From: Paramesorhizobium endophyticum
Lineage (GTDB): Bacteria; Pseudomonadota; Alphaproteobacteria; Rhizobiales; Rhizobiaceae
Assembly (NCBI RefSeq): GCF_014640615.1
Contig: NZ_BMHH01000021.1
Coordinates: 1-64,000 of the forward strand
Direction of reading: 5' to 3'
DNA: 64,000 bases
The notes beneath the pieces are model-generated. The model saw only the letters and a program-made list of their open reading frames with translations, searched no databases and had not been told where the DNA came from. The translations under genes were made by a program, and so were the position numbers. Each line of letters starts with the position of its first letter. The first letter of the stretch is position 1. This document shows positions 56,938 to 64,000 of the stretch, piece after piece.

Positions 56938-57918
56938 ATGACATCGGGTGAAACAACGCCGTCCGCGCACGCCATCCCTGCGGAGTTCGACGATGCGGTG
57001 ATCTGGGCAGCGTGGCTTTATTACGAAAACCAGCTGACCCAGAACGAAGTCGCCCAGACAATCGGGGTTTCGCGCGCGACGATCGTCAATTATCTGCAGG
57101 AAGCCCGGCAGAGGGGGGTGGTCCGGATCCTGATGAATCCGGAAATCGTCGCACGCACCAGCATCGCCCGAAAGCTTGCCGCGAAATTCGGGCTGGCCGA
57201 AGCGCTTGTCATTCCGTCTAAAAAATCCGTTGCGCCGGAAGCCCGCCTGAAGGCGCTGGGCGCGGGCGGCGCGCGGCTGATGGAGCGGATGATCAAGCCC
57301 GGCGAAACGATATGCGTTTCATGGGGCCGCACGGTGCTCGCGATCGCCGATGCCATTTCGCTGCCTCAGCCACTGGAGGGGCTAACGGTGGTGCAGGTTA
57401 CCGGCTCGTCCATTGGCAAGCGAGAATTCTCCGCCGAGCTGTGTACATCCATCATGGCCCGCAACATGGGCGCGACGAGCATCAACATGCTGGCGCCGGC
57501 CGTGCTAAGCACCGCCGCCCTTCGCGATGCACTGATGGGCGAGCCGGTGCTCAAGCGGCAATTCGAGCTGATCGCCCGGGCCAGCATGATCGTGTTCGGT
57601 GTCGGCAGTCTTGCCGCGGAAAGCACGATGCGCATTGCCGACGTCGCCACCGACGAAGAAATCGACGCCTACGCCGCTGATGGAGCGGCAGCAGTCCTAA
57701 TCTGCCGGTTCCTAGACCGCAAGGGCAACCAGATCGTTCGCGAGCTTGACCGTCGCCTTATCGGTATCGAGCTGGATGAACTGCGCCGCGTTCCAAGTCG
57801 GCTTTGCGTCGCGGGCGGCGCACGCAAGGCGGACGCAATCCGCGCAGTTCTCGCGGGGGGATATGCGACGCATTTGATCACCGATGTGGATGCCGCCGAC
57901 GAGCTGCTCGCGGGCTGA
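56938..57918 (+). CDS. SorC/DeoR-family sugar-binding transcriptional regulator
   Basis: A 326-residue SorC-type regulator with the helix-turn-helix LTQNEVAQTIGVSRATIVNYL near residues 30-50 and the phosphosugar-binding C-terminal domain (GETICVSWGRTVLAIADA). It is related to the 53558 gene but clearly distinct. Divergent from the aldolase/SDR gene, with a shared dyad in the gap. Effectors of this family are usually phosphorylated pathway sugars. Confidence 0.88.
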   Translation: MTSGETTPSAHAIPAEFDDAVIWAAWLYYENQLTQNEVAQTIGVSRATIVNYLQEARQRGVVRILMNPEIVARTSIARKLAAKFGLAEALVIPSKKSVAPEARLKALGAGGARLMERMIKPGETICVSWGRTVLAIADAISLPQPLEGLTVVQVTGSSIGKREFSAELCTSIMARNMGATSINMLAPAVLSTAALRDALMGEPVLKRQFELIARASMIVFGVGSLAAESTMRIADVATDEEIDAYAADGAAAVLICRFLDRKGNQIVRELDRRLIGIELDELRRVPSRLCVAGGARKADAIRAVLAGGYATHLITDVDAADELLAG

Positions 57919-58001
57919 GGAGCGGGCCTCATCGTGCGGCTCTGCGGTGAAATTCCATATCACGTCTTGCATTTCGATAGACGTTTAAATTATCTAGGCA
58001 G

Positions 58002-58146
58002 TGTTCTCAGGGCGGGGTGGAATTCCCCACCGGCGGTATCGGGAAAAATCCCGGAGCCCGCGAGCGCTTTCGGGCGGTCCCGAAAGGTCAGCAGATCCGG
58101 TGCGATGCCGGAGCCGACGGTATAGTCCGGATGGAAGAGAGCAATG
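58002..58146 (+). ncRNA. FMN riboswitch (RFN element)
   Basis: The conserved RFN blocks occur in order: TTCTCAGGGCGGGGTG, CCCCACCGGCGGTA, AGCCCGCGAGCG, GTCAGCAGATCCGGTG, CCGGAGCCGACGGTATAG and [14 protein letters not shown] binding would shut off the downstream ribB gene. A perfect 8-bp hairpin follows at 58152-58172. Confidence 0.95.
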
Positions 58147-58151
58147 CTGCG

Positions 58152-58172
58152 ACTGCCGCCCCCTGCGGCAGT
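58152..58172 (+). promoter_or_regulatory. Hairpin downstream of the FMN aptamer (expression platform)
   Basis: ACTGCCGC and GCGGCAGT form a perfect stem with loop CCCCT right after the aptamer. It is followed by only a short T-containing stretch (TTCATGGCTTTG), so it may act as a weak terminator or as part of a translation switch for the ribB start 88 bases further on. Confidence 0.5.
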
Positions 58173-58259
58173 TCATGGCTTTGTTCGCCCAAGGGATATT
58201 TTGCGCTCGGTCACGGGCACGAAGACGCCGCCAGCCGGCTAACCCTTGAAAGGCTTGAA

Positions 58260-58940
58260 ATGACTATCTCTAAAATCGAAGATGCAATCGAAGCGATTGC
58301 CCGTGGTGAAATGGTGATCGTCGTCGACGACGAGGATCGCGAGAACGAGGGCGATATCATTATCGCATCGGACAGCATTACGCCGCAGGCGGTTGCCTTC
58401 ATGATGAATCACGCCCGCGGACTGATCTGTGTGGCGATGGAAGGCGAGCAACTGGATGCGCTCGATCTGCCCTTGATGGTGCCGCGCAACACCGAATACC
58501 ATAAGACGGCATTCACGGTTTCGGTTGATTATATCCCCGGCACTACGACAGGCATTTCCGCCGCTGACCGCGCCAAAACGATCCGGGCGCTGGTTGACGG
58601 CAGCACCCGCCCTGAGGACTTCGCCCGTCCGGGTCACATCTTTCCGCTGAGGGCCAACCCCAAGGGCGTTCTCGGCCGTCCAGGCCATACCGAAGCCGCT
58701 GTCGATTTATGCAGGCTGGCCGGGCGCTATCCGTCCGGCACCATCTGCGAGGTCGCCAATGACGACGGGACGATGGCGCGGCTCCCCGAACTCATGCTTT
58801 TTGCAAAGAAGCATGGCCTGCTGCTTATTACCATCAAGGATCTGATCGGGTATATGGAGCAGCGCACCCATGTGGATGCGATGCTGGAGATGGCGGGAAC
58901 CGAGGAAGTCGGGGCGCCCGGCCATTCAGCAAGCCAGTAA
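58260..58940 (+). CDS. ribB: 3,4-dihydroxy-2-butanone 4-phosphate synthase
   Basis: A 226-residue RibB that turns ribulose-5-phosphate into 3,4-dihydroxy-2-butanone-4-phosphate and formate for riboflavin synthesis. VVDDEDRENEGDI contains the acidic metal/substrate residues, and RPGHIFPLRA and GHTEAAVDL follow. It lacks the GTP cyclohydrolase II domain of RibBA. ATG 58260 is the family start; the longer open frame runs through the riboswitch. Its 3' end is six bases from that of the convergent dihydroxyacetone kinase gene. Confidence 0.93.
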   Translation: MTISKIEDAIEAIARGEMVIVVDDEDRENEGDIIIASDSITPQAVAFMMNHARGLICVAMEGEQLDALDLPLMVPRNTEYHKTAFTVSVDYIPGTTTGISAADRAKTIRALVDGSTRPEDFARPGHIFPLRANPKGVLGRPGHTEAAVDLCRLAGRYPSGTICEVANDDGTMARLPELMLFAKKHGLLLITIKDLIGYMEQRTHVDAMLEMAGTEEVGAPGHSASQ

Positions 58941-58946
58941 AGCCCG

Positions 58947-60662
58947 TCAGGACTCGTGTTCGCCAATGCGGGTCGCGATGGCCTTGGCTATCAGGGCCAG
59001 GGACATGGCGCCCGGATCCGGATGGCCAATGCTGCGCTCCGCCAGCGGGCGCGCGCGGCCAAGACGCGGGGAGAGCGGCGCTGTCGCCTCCGCTGCGCTC
59101 TGAGCGGTGGCGGCGGCATTGCTCCACGCATCTGCCAGCAATTGCCCTTCCGATATCTTTTTCTCCAGCGCATCTACGAAGGGGATGAGGGCATCGACGA
59201 GCGTTTTGTCACCTATTTTCGCGCCGCCGAGTCGCGTGACGTCGTTGACCGCGGCGCGCGCGCCAGCAGCGATAGCGGAAGCATCCAGACCGTCCGTATC
59301 GGAGAATGCGCTGCTCCAGGATCTCAGAAGCAAGCCCCAGATCGCCCCCGATGTGCCGCCTGCCCGGTCCGCCCAGGCATCGCCTGCCGCAGCGAGGGCT
59401 GATTTAGCGCCCGCGCCGCTATTGACGGCTGCATGGATCGCCTTGTTTGCTGCTGTCGCGCCCCGGCGCATACCCTGGCCATGGTCGCCATCGCCGGCAA
59501 ATGCATCCATCTGGCCAAGCTCCTGCTCATTTTTCTCAAGGGCATCGACGACTGCGTCGAAGAGACCGGCGAGACAGGCCGCATCGCGTCTCGAAACCTC
59601 CGAAGAGGGAGGATAGGCCAGCGTTTCCTCTTCGGCACCCGGAATTGCCTCAATTCTCTCGGTCCGGAAGGATTCCCCACGCCGGAATGCGGGCGTATCG
59701 CAGGGCGCAAGCCATAGCTGTTCAAGCTCCTCGTCCAGCCATGTGATCGTCAGGGAGCAGCCCTGCATATCCAGGCTGGTGACGAGTTCCCCGGCTTCGG
59801 CGCCGACAATCTCGACGTCATGGGCGCGCAAGGCTTTCTCGACGGCATTCCAAAGGACGAACAATTCCTCATACTTGGTCGCGCCAAGGCCGTTGAGCAA
59901 AATTGCCGCCCGTTTTGCGCCTGCGGGCCGTTCCTTCAGCAAAGTGGTGACGAGAAGGGTTGAGAGTTCCGTCGCCGAGACGAGGTCGGTTTCCTTAATC
60001 CCCGGCTCGCCATGGATGCCAAGGCCGATGGCCATGCGGCCCGCGGGCACCGTGAAGAGGGGTTCCTTTGCGCCCGGCAGCGTGCACCCGCCGAAGGCGA
60101 CGCCGAGCGAAGTGGTGCGCGCATTGGCATGGCGGGTCACGCGTTCCACTTCGTCCAGGGACATGCCTGCTTCGGCGGCGGCGCCGGCGATCTTGAAAAC
60201 GATGAAATCCCCGGCAATGCCCCGGCGCTGGATGTGACGGTCGGCGGGCGCGCTCGCAACATCATCGGTGACGGTCACGATCCTGATATCAATGCCCTCT
60301 GCCCTCAATCGCTCTGCGGCGACGCCGAAATTGAGGACATCGCCGGCATAATTGCCGAAGCCAAGCAGGATGCCGCCGCCGTAATTGGCCTTGCGGCAGA
60401 CCCGGGCGATTGCTGCGGTTGAGGGGGAGGCGAATATCTCACCGGCAACCGCCGCATCGGCCATGCCGGGCCCCACATAGCCTGCAAAGGCCGGATAGTG
60501 GCCGGACCCGCCGCCGACGATCACGGAAACCTTGCCGCGCGGCACTCTGGTCGAACGGATGACGCCGCCTGGAACGAGATGGACGTAGCGGCTGTAGACA
60601 TTGGCAAAACCCGCAAGGGCTGAAGCTGCAAAATCCTCTACGTCATTGAGTATCTTGGTCAT
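58947..60662 (-). CDS. Dihydroxyacetone kinase family protein, DhaK-DhaL fusion
   Basis: A 571-residue ATP-dependent DAK. The DhaK half has VGGGSGHYPAFAGYVG and GLGIHGEPGI, whose histidine covalently binds the ketose. The DhaL half (from about residue 370) has AGDGDHGQGMRRG and RAGGTSGAIWG. It phosphorylates dihydroxyacetone, or in some relatives erythrulose or other short ketoses. ATG 60662 follows GGAGGAG. Divergent from tkt-fbp-fba, it would feed DHAP into aldolase and fructose-bisphosphatase. Confidence 0.9.
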   Translation of the reverse strand: MTKILNDVEDFAASALAGFANVYSRYVHLVPGGVIRSTRVPRGKVSVIVGGGSGHYPAFAGYVGPGMADAAVAGEIFASPSTAAIARVCRKANYGGGILLGFGNYAGDVLNFGVAAERLRAEGIDIRIVTVTDDVASAPADRHIQRRGIAGDFIVFKIAGAAAEAGMSLDEVERVTRHANARTTSLGVAFGGCTLPGAKEPLFTVPAGRMAIGLGIHGEPGIKETDLVSATELSTLLVTTLLKERPAGAKRAAILLNGLGATKYEELFVLWNAVEKALRAHDVEIVGAEAGELVTSLDMQGCSLTITWLDEELEQLWLAPCDTPAFRRGESFRTERIEAIPGAEEETLAYPPSSEVSRRDAACLAGLFDAVVDALEKNEQELGQMDAFAGDGDHGQGMRRGATAANKAIHAAVNSGAGAKSALAAAGDAWADRAGGTSGAIWGLLLRSWSSAFSDTDGLDASAIAAGARAAVNDVTRLGGAKIGDKTLVDALIPFVDALEKKISEGQLLADAWSNAAATAQSAAEATAPLSPRLGRARPLAERSIGHPDPGAMSLALIAKAIATRIGEHES

Positions 60663-60803
60663 TCCGTTCTCCTCCATCCAGTGTGCTTCTTTTCGCGTGA
60701 GCCTACTGCTTACTGCGGAAGCAAGATTTCCGACAAGCGTTTCGTTGCTGACGCGTTCGACTGCTGGCTCAGGCGATCCCGCGCCGCTCTCGATAATGTC
60801 ACA

Positions 60804-60850
60804 CAAAATCATCATAAAAAATGTGATTTTGAGATTGATTATTGTGATTT
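60804..60850. promoter_or_regulatory. Array of (A)AAATCA/TGATTT half-sites between DAK and transketolase genes
   Basis: CAAAATCA (60804-60811) and TGATTTTG (60824-60831) form an inverted repeat. A further GTGATTT at 60844-60850 repeats the GTGATTT of 60823-60829 exactly 21 bases later, two helical turns. The array lies 44 to 90 bases before the transketolase start and is likely a regulator site. Confidence 0.5.
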
Positions 60851-60893
60851 CTCCCCGTTTGGCGTATTGAGGAACTGATCGGAGGAATCTCAC

Positions 60894-62903
60894 ATGCCCA
60901 CATCCACATCCGGCCTTTTCGAGCTGGCCAACTGCATTCGCGCGCTTTCCATCGATGCCGTCGAGGCGGCAAATTCGGGCCATCCCGGTATGCCCATGGG
61001 CATGGCCGACGCTGCTGCGGTGCTGTTTTCCAACCATTTGAAATTCGATGCCGCGGATCCGTCCTGGCCTGATCGCGACCGTTTCGTGCTGTCGAACGGG
61101 CATGGCTCCATGCTGCTCTACAGCCTGCTCTATCTGGCGGGTTACGAAGGCGTGACGCTGGATGAACTTAAGAATTTCCGCCAGTGGGGTTCGAAGACGC
61201 CGGGCCATCCCGAATACGGCCACACGCCGGGCGTCGAGACGACCACGGGGCCGCTGGGGCAGGGGCTGGCCGGAGCCGTCGGCATGGCTATTGCCGAGCG
61301 CCATCTCTCTGATGTTTTCGGCACCAGCTTTGTCGATCACCGCACCTATGTCTTCTGCGGCGATGGCTGCCTGATGGAGGGCGTTGGCCAGGAAGCGGTT
61401 TCGCTTGCCGGTCATCTCGGTCTCGGCAAGCTGGTCGTTCTTTACGACGACAACGGAATTACCATCGACGGCTCAACCTCGGCTTCCTTTACGGAAGATG
61501 TTCCGGCCAAGCTGGCAGCCTGCGGCTGGCATGTGCAGCGGGTGGACGGCCATGACCACGCCGCCATCGATGCGGCCCTTTCCCAGGCGAAAGCGGAGGA
61601 GAACAAGCCATCGCTGATCGCGCTCAAGACAATCATCGGTTTCGGCGCGCCGACGAAAGCGGGCAAGAATTCCTCCCATGGCTCGCCGTTGGGAGTGGCG
61701 GAAGCGGCAGGCGCCAAGGCGGCCATTGGCTGGACCTCGGCGCCCTTTGAAATACCGGCTGATCTTTTGCAGAAATGGCGCGCCATCGGGCGGCAAGGGC
61801 ATGCGGCGCGCAGTGCGTGGGCGGATCGGCTGGCGGCGGCAGAGCCAACGCGCGGCGCGGAATTCCAGCGCCGCATGCAGGGGTTGCTAACGGAAAGCTT
61901 CGACAAAGCCATTGCGGAAGCCCGGACGCGGCTTTTCGAAGCGCCGCAGGCCGTCGCAACCCGCAAGGCAAGCCAGATCGCGCTCGAAACGCTCACCGCC
62001 GCGCTTCCGGAAATGCTGGGCGGTTCCGCCGATCTTACCCACTCCAATCTGACACGGGTGGCGGCTGTCGACACGGATTTCACCGCCAACTCGCCCGGGC
62101 GCTATGTGAGCTACGGCGTGCGTGAGTTCGCCATGGCTGCGGCCATGAACGGCATGGCGGTGCATGGGGGCATCATTCCCTATGGCGGTACCTTCCTGGT
62201 GTTCTCCGATTACTGCCGCAATGCCATCCGGCTTTCGGCTCTGATGGGAACGAAGGTGGTCTATGTGCTCACGCACGATTCCATCGGGCTCGGCGAAGAT
62301 GGTCCCACCCACCAGCCAGTCGAGCATCTGGCGAGCCTCAGAGCCTTGCCGAACCTGCATGTCTTCCGTCCAGCCGATGCCGTCGAGACGCTGGAGTGCT
62401 GGGAAATCGCGCTGCGCGATGGAAACAAGCCCTCGGTTCTGGCGCTTTCCCGGCAGAATGTTCCGCAGCTTCGGCGGGAGCCGGAAACGGAAAACCGTTC
62501 CGCTAAGGGTGCCTATGTCATCAGGAACACGGCGGGCAAGCGTGACGTGACGCTGCTGGCGACAGGCACGGAAGTCGCGCTGGCCGTGTCGGCGGCGGAA
62601 GAGCTCGCAAAGGAAGGAATCGGCGCGGCGGTCGTCTCGATGCCGAGCTGGGATCTGTTTGAAGCGCAGCCTCGGGAGTATCGCCGCGAGGTTCTGGGCA
62701 GCGCGCCAAGGCTTGCCATCGAGGCTGCATCCAAGTTCGGCTGGACCCGTTATGTCGAGAGCGAGAACGACGTCATCGGCATGGATGGCTTCGGCGCTTC
62801 CGCGCCCGCCGAAGTGCTTTATGAAAAATTCGGCATCACCAAGGAGGCGATCATGCAGCGCGTCCGTGAACTGACAGGTGCGGTCAATGAATCCGTTGCC
62901 TGA
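60894..62903 (+). CDS. tkt: Transketolase
   Basis: A 669-residue full-length transketolase. [23 protein letters not shown], the thiamine diphosphate motif from [10 protein letters not shown] to the downstream DDNGIT, and [12 protein letters not shown] with the activating glutamate are all intact. It shuttles two-carbon units between ketose and aldose phosphates. It overlaps the fructose-bisphosphatase gene by 17 bases and heads a tkt-fbp-fba operon like a Calvin cycle set but without phosphoribulokinase or RuBisCO. A dihydroxyacetone-forming variant cannot be excluded by eye. Confidence 0.93.
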   Translation: MPTSTSGLFELANCIRALSIDAVEAANSGHPGMPMGMADAAAVLFSNHLKFDAADPSWPDRDRFVLSNGHGSMLLYSLLYLAGYEGVTLDELKNFRQWGSKTPGHPEYGHTPGVETTTGPLGQGLAGAVGMAIAERHLSDVFGTSFVDHRTYVFCGDGCLMEGVGQEAVSLAGHLGLGKLVVLYDDNGITIDGSTSASFTEDVPAKLAACGWHVQRVDGHDHAAIDAALSQAKAEENKPSLIALKTIIGFGAPTKAGKNSSHGSPLGVAEAAGAKAAIGWTSAPFEIPADLLQKWRAIGRQGHAARSAWADRLAAAEPTRGAEFQRRMQGLLTESFDKAIAEARTRLFEAPQAVATRKASQIALETLTAALPEMLGGSADLTHSNLTRVAAVDTDFTANSPGRYVSYGVREFAMAAAMNGMAVHGGIIPYGGTFLVFSDYCRNAIRLSALMGTKVVYVLTHDSIGLGEDGPTHQPVEHLASLRALPNLHVFRPADAVETLECWEIALRDGNKPSVLALSRQNVPQLRREPETENRSAKGAYVIRNTAGKRDVTLLATGTEVALAVSAAEELAKEGIGAAVVSMPSWDLFEAQPREYRREVLGSAPRLAIEAASKFGWTRYVESENDVIGMDGFGASAPAEVLYEKFGITKEAIMQRVRELTGAVNESVA

Positions 62904-63915
62904 ACTGAAGCTGGAGTTGGAAGGGGACGCCAGCGCGCTGAACCATAAACCGGTGGAACGCTATCTGTCCGACTGGGCGGCTGGCGACACCGACCGCCAA
63001 TCGATCGCCGAACTGCTGGAGGCGATCCTTCGGGGCGCTGCGGTTCTGTCGAAGCGCATCGCCGCCGGCAAGCTTCCCGGCGATCCGGGGCGTCTGGTCG
63101 GCTCGAACACCGATGGCGACCAGCAGAAAAGCATCGATGTCGGCTCGCACCGGCTTTTCGTCGATCTGCTTGTCGCTGCCGGGGCCGCACAAGTCCTCTC
63201 CGAGGAAGCGGAACTGCCCGTAATGGGGCAGGCCGGTGGAAAATATGCTGTCGCAATCGATCCATTGGATGGTTCCGGCAATGTGGGGCTCGGCGCGCCC
63301 TTGGGGACGCTCTTTTCCATTCTGCCCAATCGGGCCGGGAACGATCCCTTCCTGCAGCCGGGACGCGAGCAGGTCGCCGCAGGTTATGTTTCCTACGGCA
63401 ATTCCGTCGACCTTGGCTTCTCGGTGGGTGAGGGGCTGGTGTTCGCCACCATGGACCCCGAGAGCGGGCGGTTTTTAATCGTCGCGGAGAAAGCAATGCT
63501 TCCCCGCGCAACGGCTGAGCTGGCTTACAACGCCTCCGTCTACCGCCATCTGAGCCTGGGCATGAAAGCTTATGTGGACGATTGCCTGCAAGGCAAGGCC
63601 GGTCCGCGCGGGCGCGACTTCAATATGCGCTGGCTGGGGGCGGCGGTCGGCGAATTGCACCGGATTTTCCAGAAGGGCGGCTTGTTCTTCTACGTGGACG
63701 ATCAGCGTCCTGGCTATGAGCAGGGTCGCTTGCGGCATGTCTACGAAGCGAACCCCATTGCATTCCTGTGCGCTGAGGCGGGCGGGAAGGCATCGGACGG
63801 ACGTCAAGCGATCCTCGAAAAGCAGCCGCAAACCTATCACGGGCGTACCAGCCTCATATTCGGGTCGGCTGAGGAGGTCGACACGATCTGCGATTATATC
63901 GCCCGCCACCAATAG
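62887..63915 (+). CDS. fbp: Class I fructose-1,6-bisphosphatase
   Basis: A 342-residue class I FBPase. [22 protein letters not shown] and the metal-binding [21 protein letters not shown] are present. It hydrolyses fructose-1,6-bisphosphate (and often sedoheptulose-1,7-bisphosphate). ATG 62887 (MNPLPEL) is preferred; a GTG three codons upstream is possible. It lies between transketolase and class II aldolase genes. Confidence 0.93.
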   Translation: MNPLPELKLELEGDASALNHKPVERYLSDWAAGDTDRQSIAELLEAILRGAAVLSKRIAAGKLPGDPGRLVGSNTDGDQQKSIDVGSHRLFVDLLVAAGAAQVLSEEAELPVMGQAGGKYAVAIDPLDGSGNVGLGAPLGTLFSILPNRAGNDPFLQPGREQVAAGYVSYGNSVDLGFSVGEGLVFATMDPESGRFLIVAEKAMLPRATAELAYNASVYRHLSLGMKAYVDDCLQGKAGPRGRDFNMRWLGAAVGELHRIFQKGGLFFYVDDQRPGYEQGRLRHVYEANPIAFLCAEAGGKASDGRQAILEKQPQTYHGRTSLIFGSAEEVDTICDYIARHQ

Positions 63916-63928
63916 CAAGGACATCGTC

Positions 63929-64000
63929 ATGGCACGTATTACGCTTCGCCAATTGCTGGATCATGCCGCCGAACATGGCTACGGCGTTCCGGCATTCAAC
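63929..64000 (+). CDS. fba: Class II fructose-bisphosphate aldolase (5' end only)
   Basis: The first 24 codons run to the window end and start MARITLRQLLDHAAEHGYG, the usual N-terminus of CbbA/FbaA-type class II aldolases. It starts 13 bases after fbp. It would condense DHAP with glyceraldehyde-3-phosphate. Most of the gene lies outside the window. Confidence 0.8.
   Translation, partial: MARITLRQLLDHAAEHGYGVPAFN

Noticed and set aside
58017-58259. N-terminal extension of RibB through the riboswitch
   Set aside because: The translated segment corresponds to the conserved RFN RNA and has no protein homology.
44085-64000. Calvin cycle operon, suggested by a RuBisCO homologue plus transketolase, FBPase and aldolase
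   Set aside because: The RuBisCO homologue lacks K334 and E204 equivalents, there is no phosphoribulokinase or small subunit, and the homologue sits in the mtn operon, not with tkt-fbp-fba.

Overview
The window looks like accessory, catabolic DNA of an alphaproteobacterium of the order Hyphomicrobiales (Rhizobiales), probably from a megaplasmid, chromid or second chromosome. The evidence is high-GC coding, a complete thuR/thuEFGKAB trehalose operon in the order known from Sinorhizobium, ABC importers beside almost every catabolic set, and palindromic intergenic elements of the kind scattered through rhizobial and Brucella-type genomes. Genus cannot be fixed from sequence reading alone. No rRNA, tRNA, CRISPR array, phage or plasmid backbone genes were seen.

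Layout. 1-0.4 kb: a pair of direct repeats resembling the end of an IS21-type element. 0.4-1.7 kb: an MFS carrier. 2-11.5 kb: the complete five-step histidine utilisation locus, leftward hutI-hutH-hutG-hutU-yjiH-hutD and rightward hutF-hutC, diverging around a perfect 12-bp operator-like palindrome. 11.5-18.4 kb: a second HutC-type repressor divergent from a polar amino-acid ABC importer, a histidine ammonia-lyase (HAL) paralogue that lacks the MIO-forming Ala-Ser-Gly triad and carries a frameshift, and an FAD amine oxidase. 18.5-25.9 kb: thuR and thuEFGKAB. 25.9-27.85 kb: decayed DNA with an ABC permease remnant and a truncated flavin monoamine oxidase. 27.85-37.6 kb: a leftward operon mixing CoA-dependent acid catabolism (CoA-transferase, enoyl-CoA hydratase) with sugar-type enzymes (DUF4432 epimerase, TIM-barrel isomerase, Gfo/Idh oxidoreductase), with a divergent LacI-type regulator. 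37.7-44 kb: MocR regulator, a dihydroxyphthalate-decarboxylase-like protein, an amino-acid ABC importer and an M20 amidohydrolase.

44-64 kb is the most unusual part. A RuBisCO-like protein, a two-subunit transketolase, MtnA (methylthioribose-1-phosphate isomerase) and MtnK (methylthioribose kinase) form one tightly coupled leftward operon. It diverges from a ribose-type ABC importer. Beyond lie a SorC-type regulator, a fused class II aldolase/short-chain dehydrogenase and a second SorC-type regulator. Related TTGACA-containing dyads lie at all three divergent or regulator promoters, suggesting one regulon. The inferred job is uptake of 5-methylthioribose or 5-deoxyribose, phosphorylation, isomerisation, rearrangement by the RuBisCO-like protein and carbon-carbon cleavage by the transketolase or the aldolase. 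After an FMN riboswitch and ribB comes a dihydroxyacetone kinase divergent from transketolase, fructose-bisphosphatase and class II aldolase (cut by the window end). This set can return dihydroxyacetone, DHAP and glyceraldehyde-3-phosphate to hexose phosphates. No phosphoribulokinase or true RuBisCO is present, so this is not a Calvin cycle operon.
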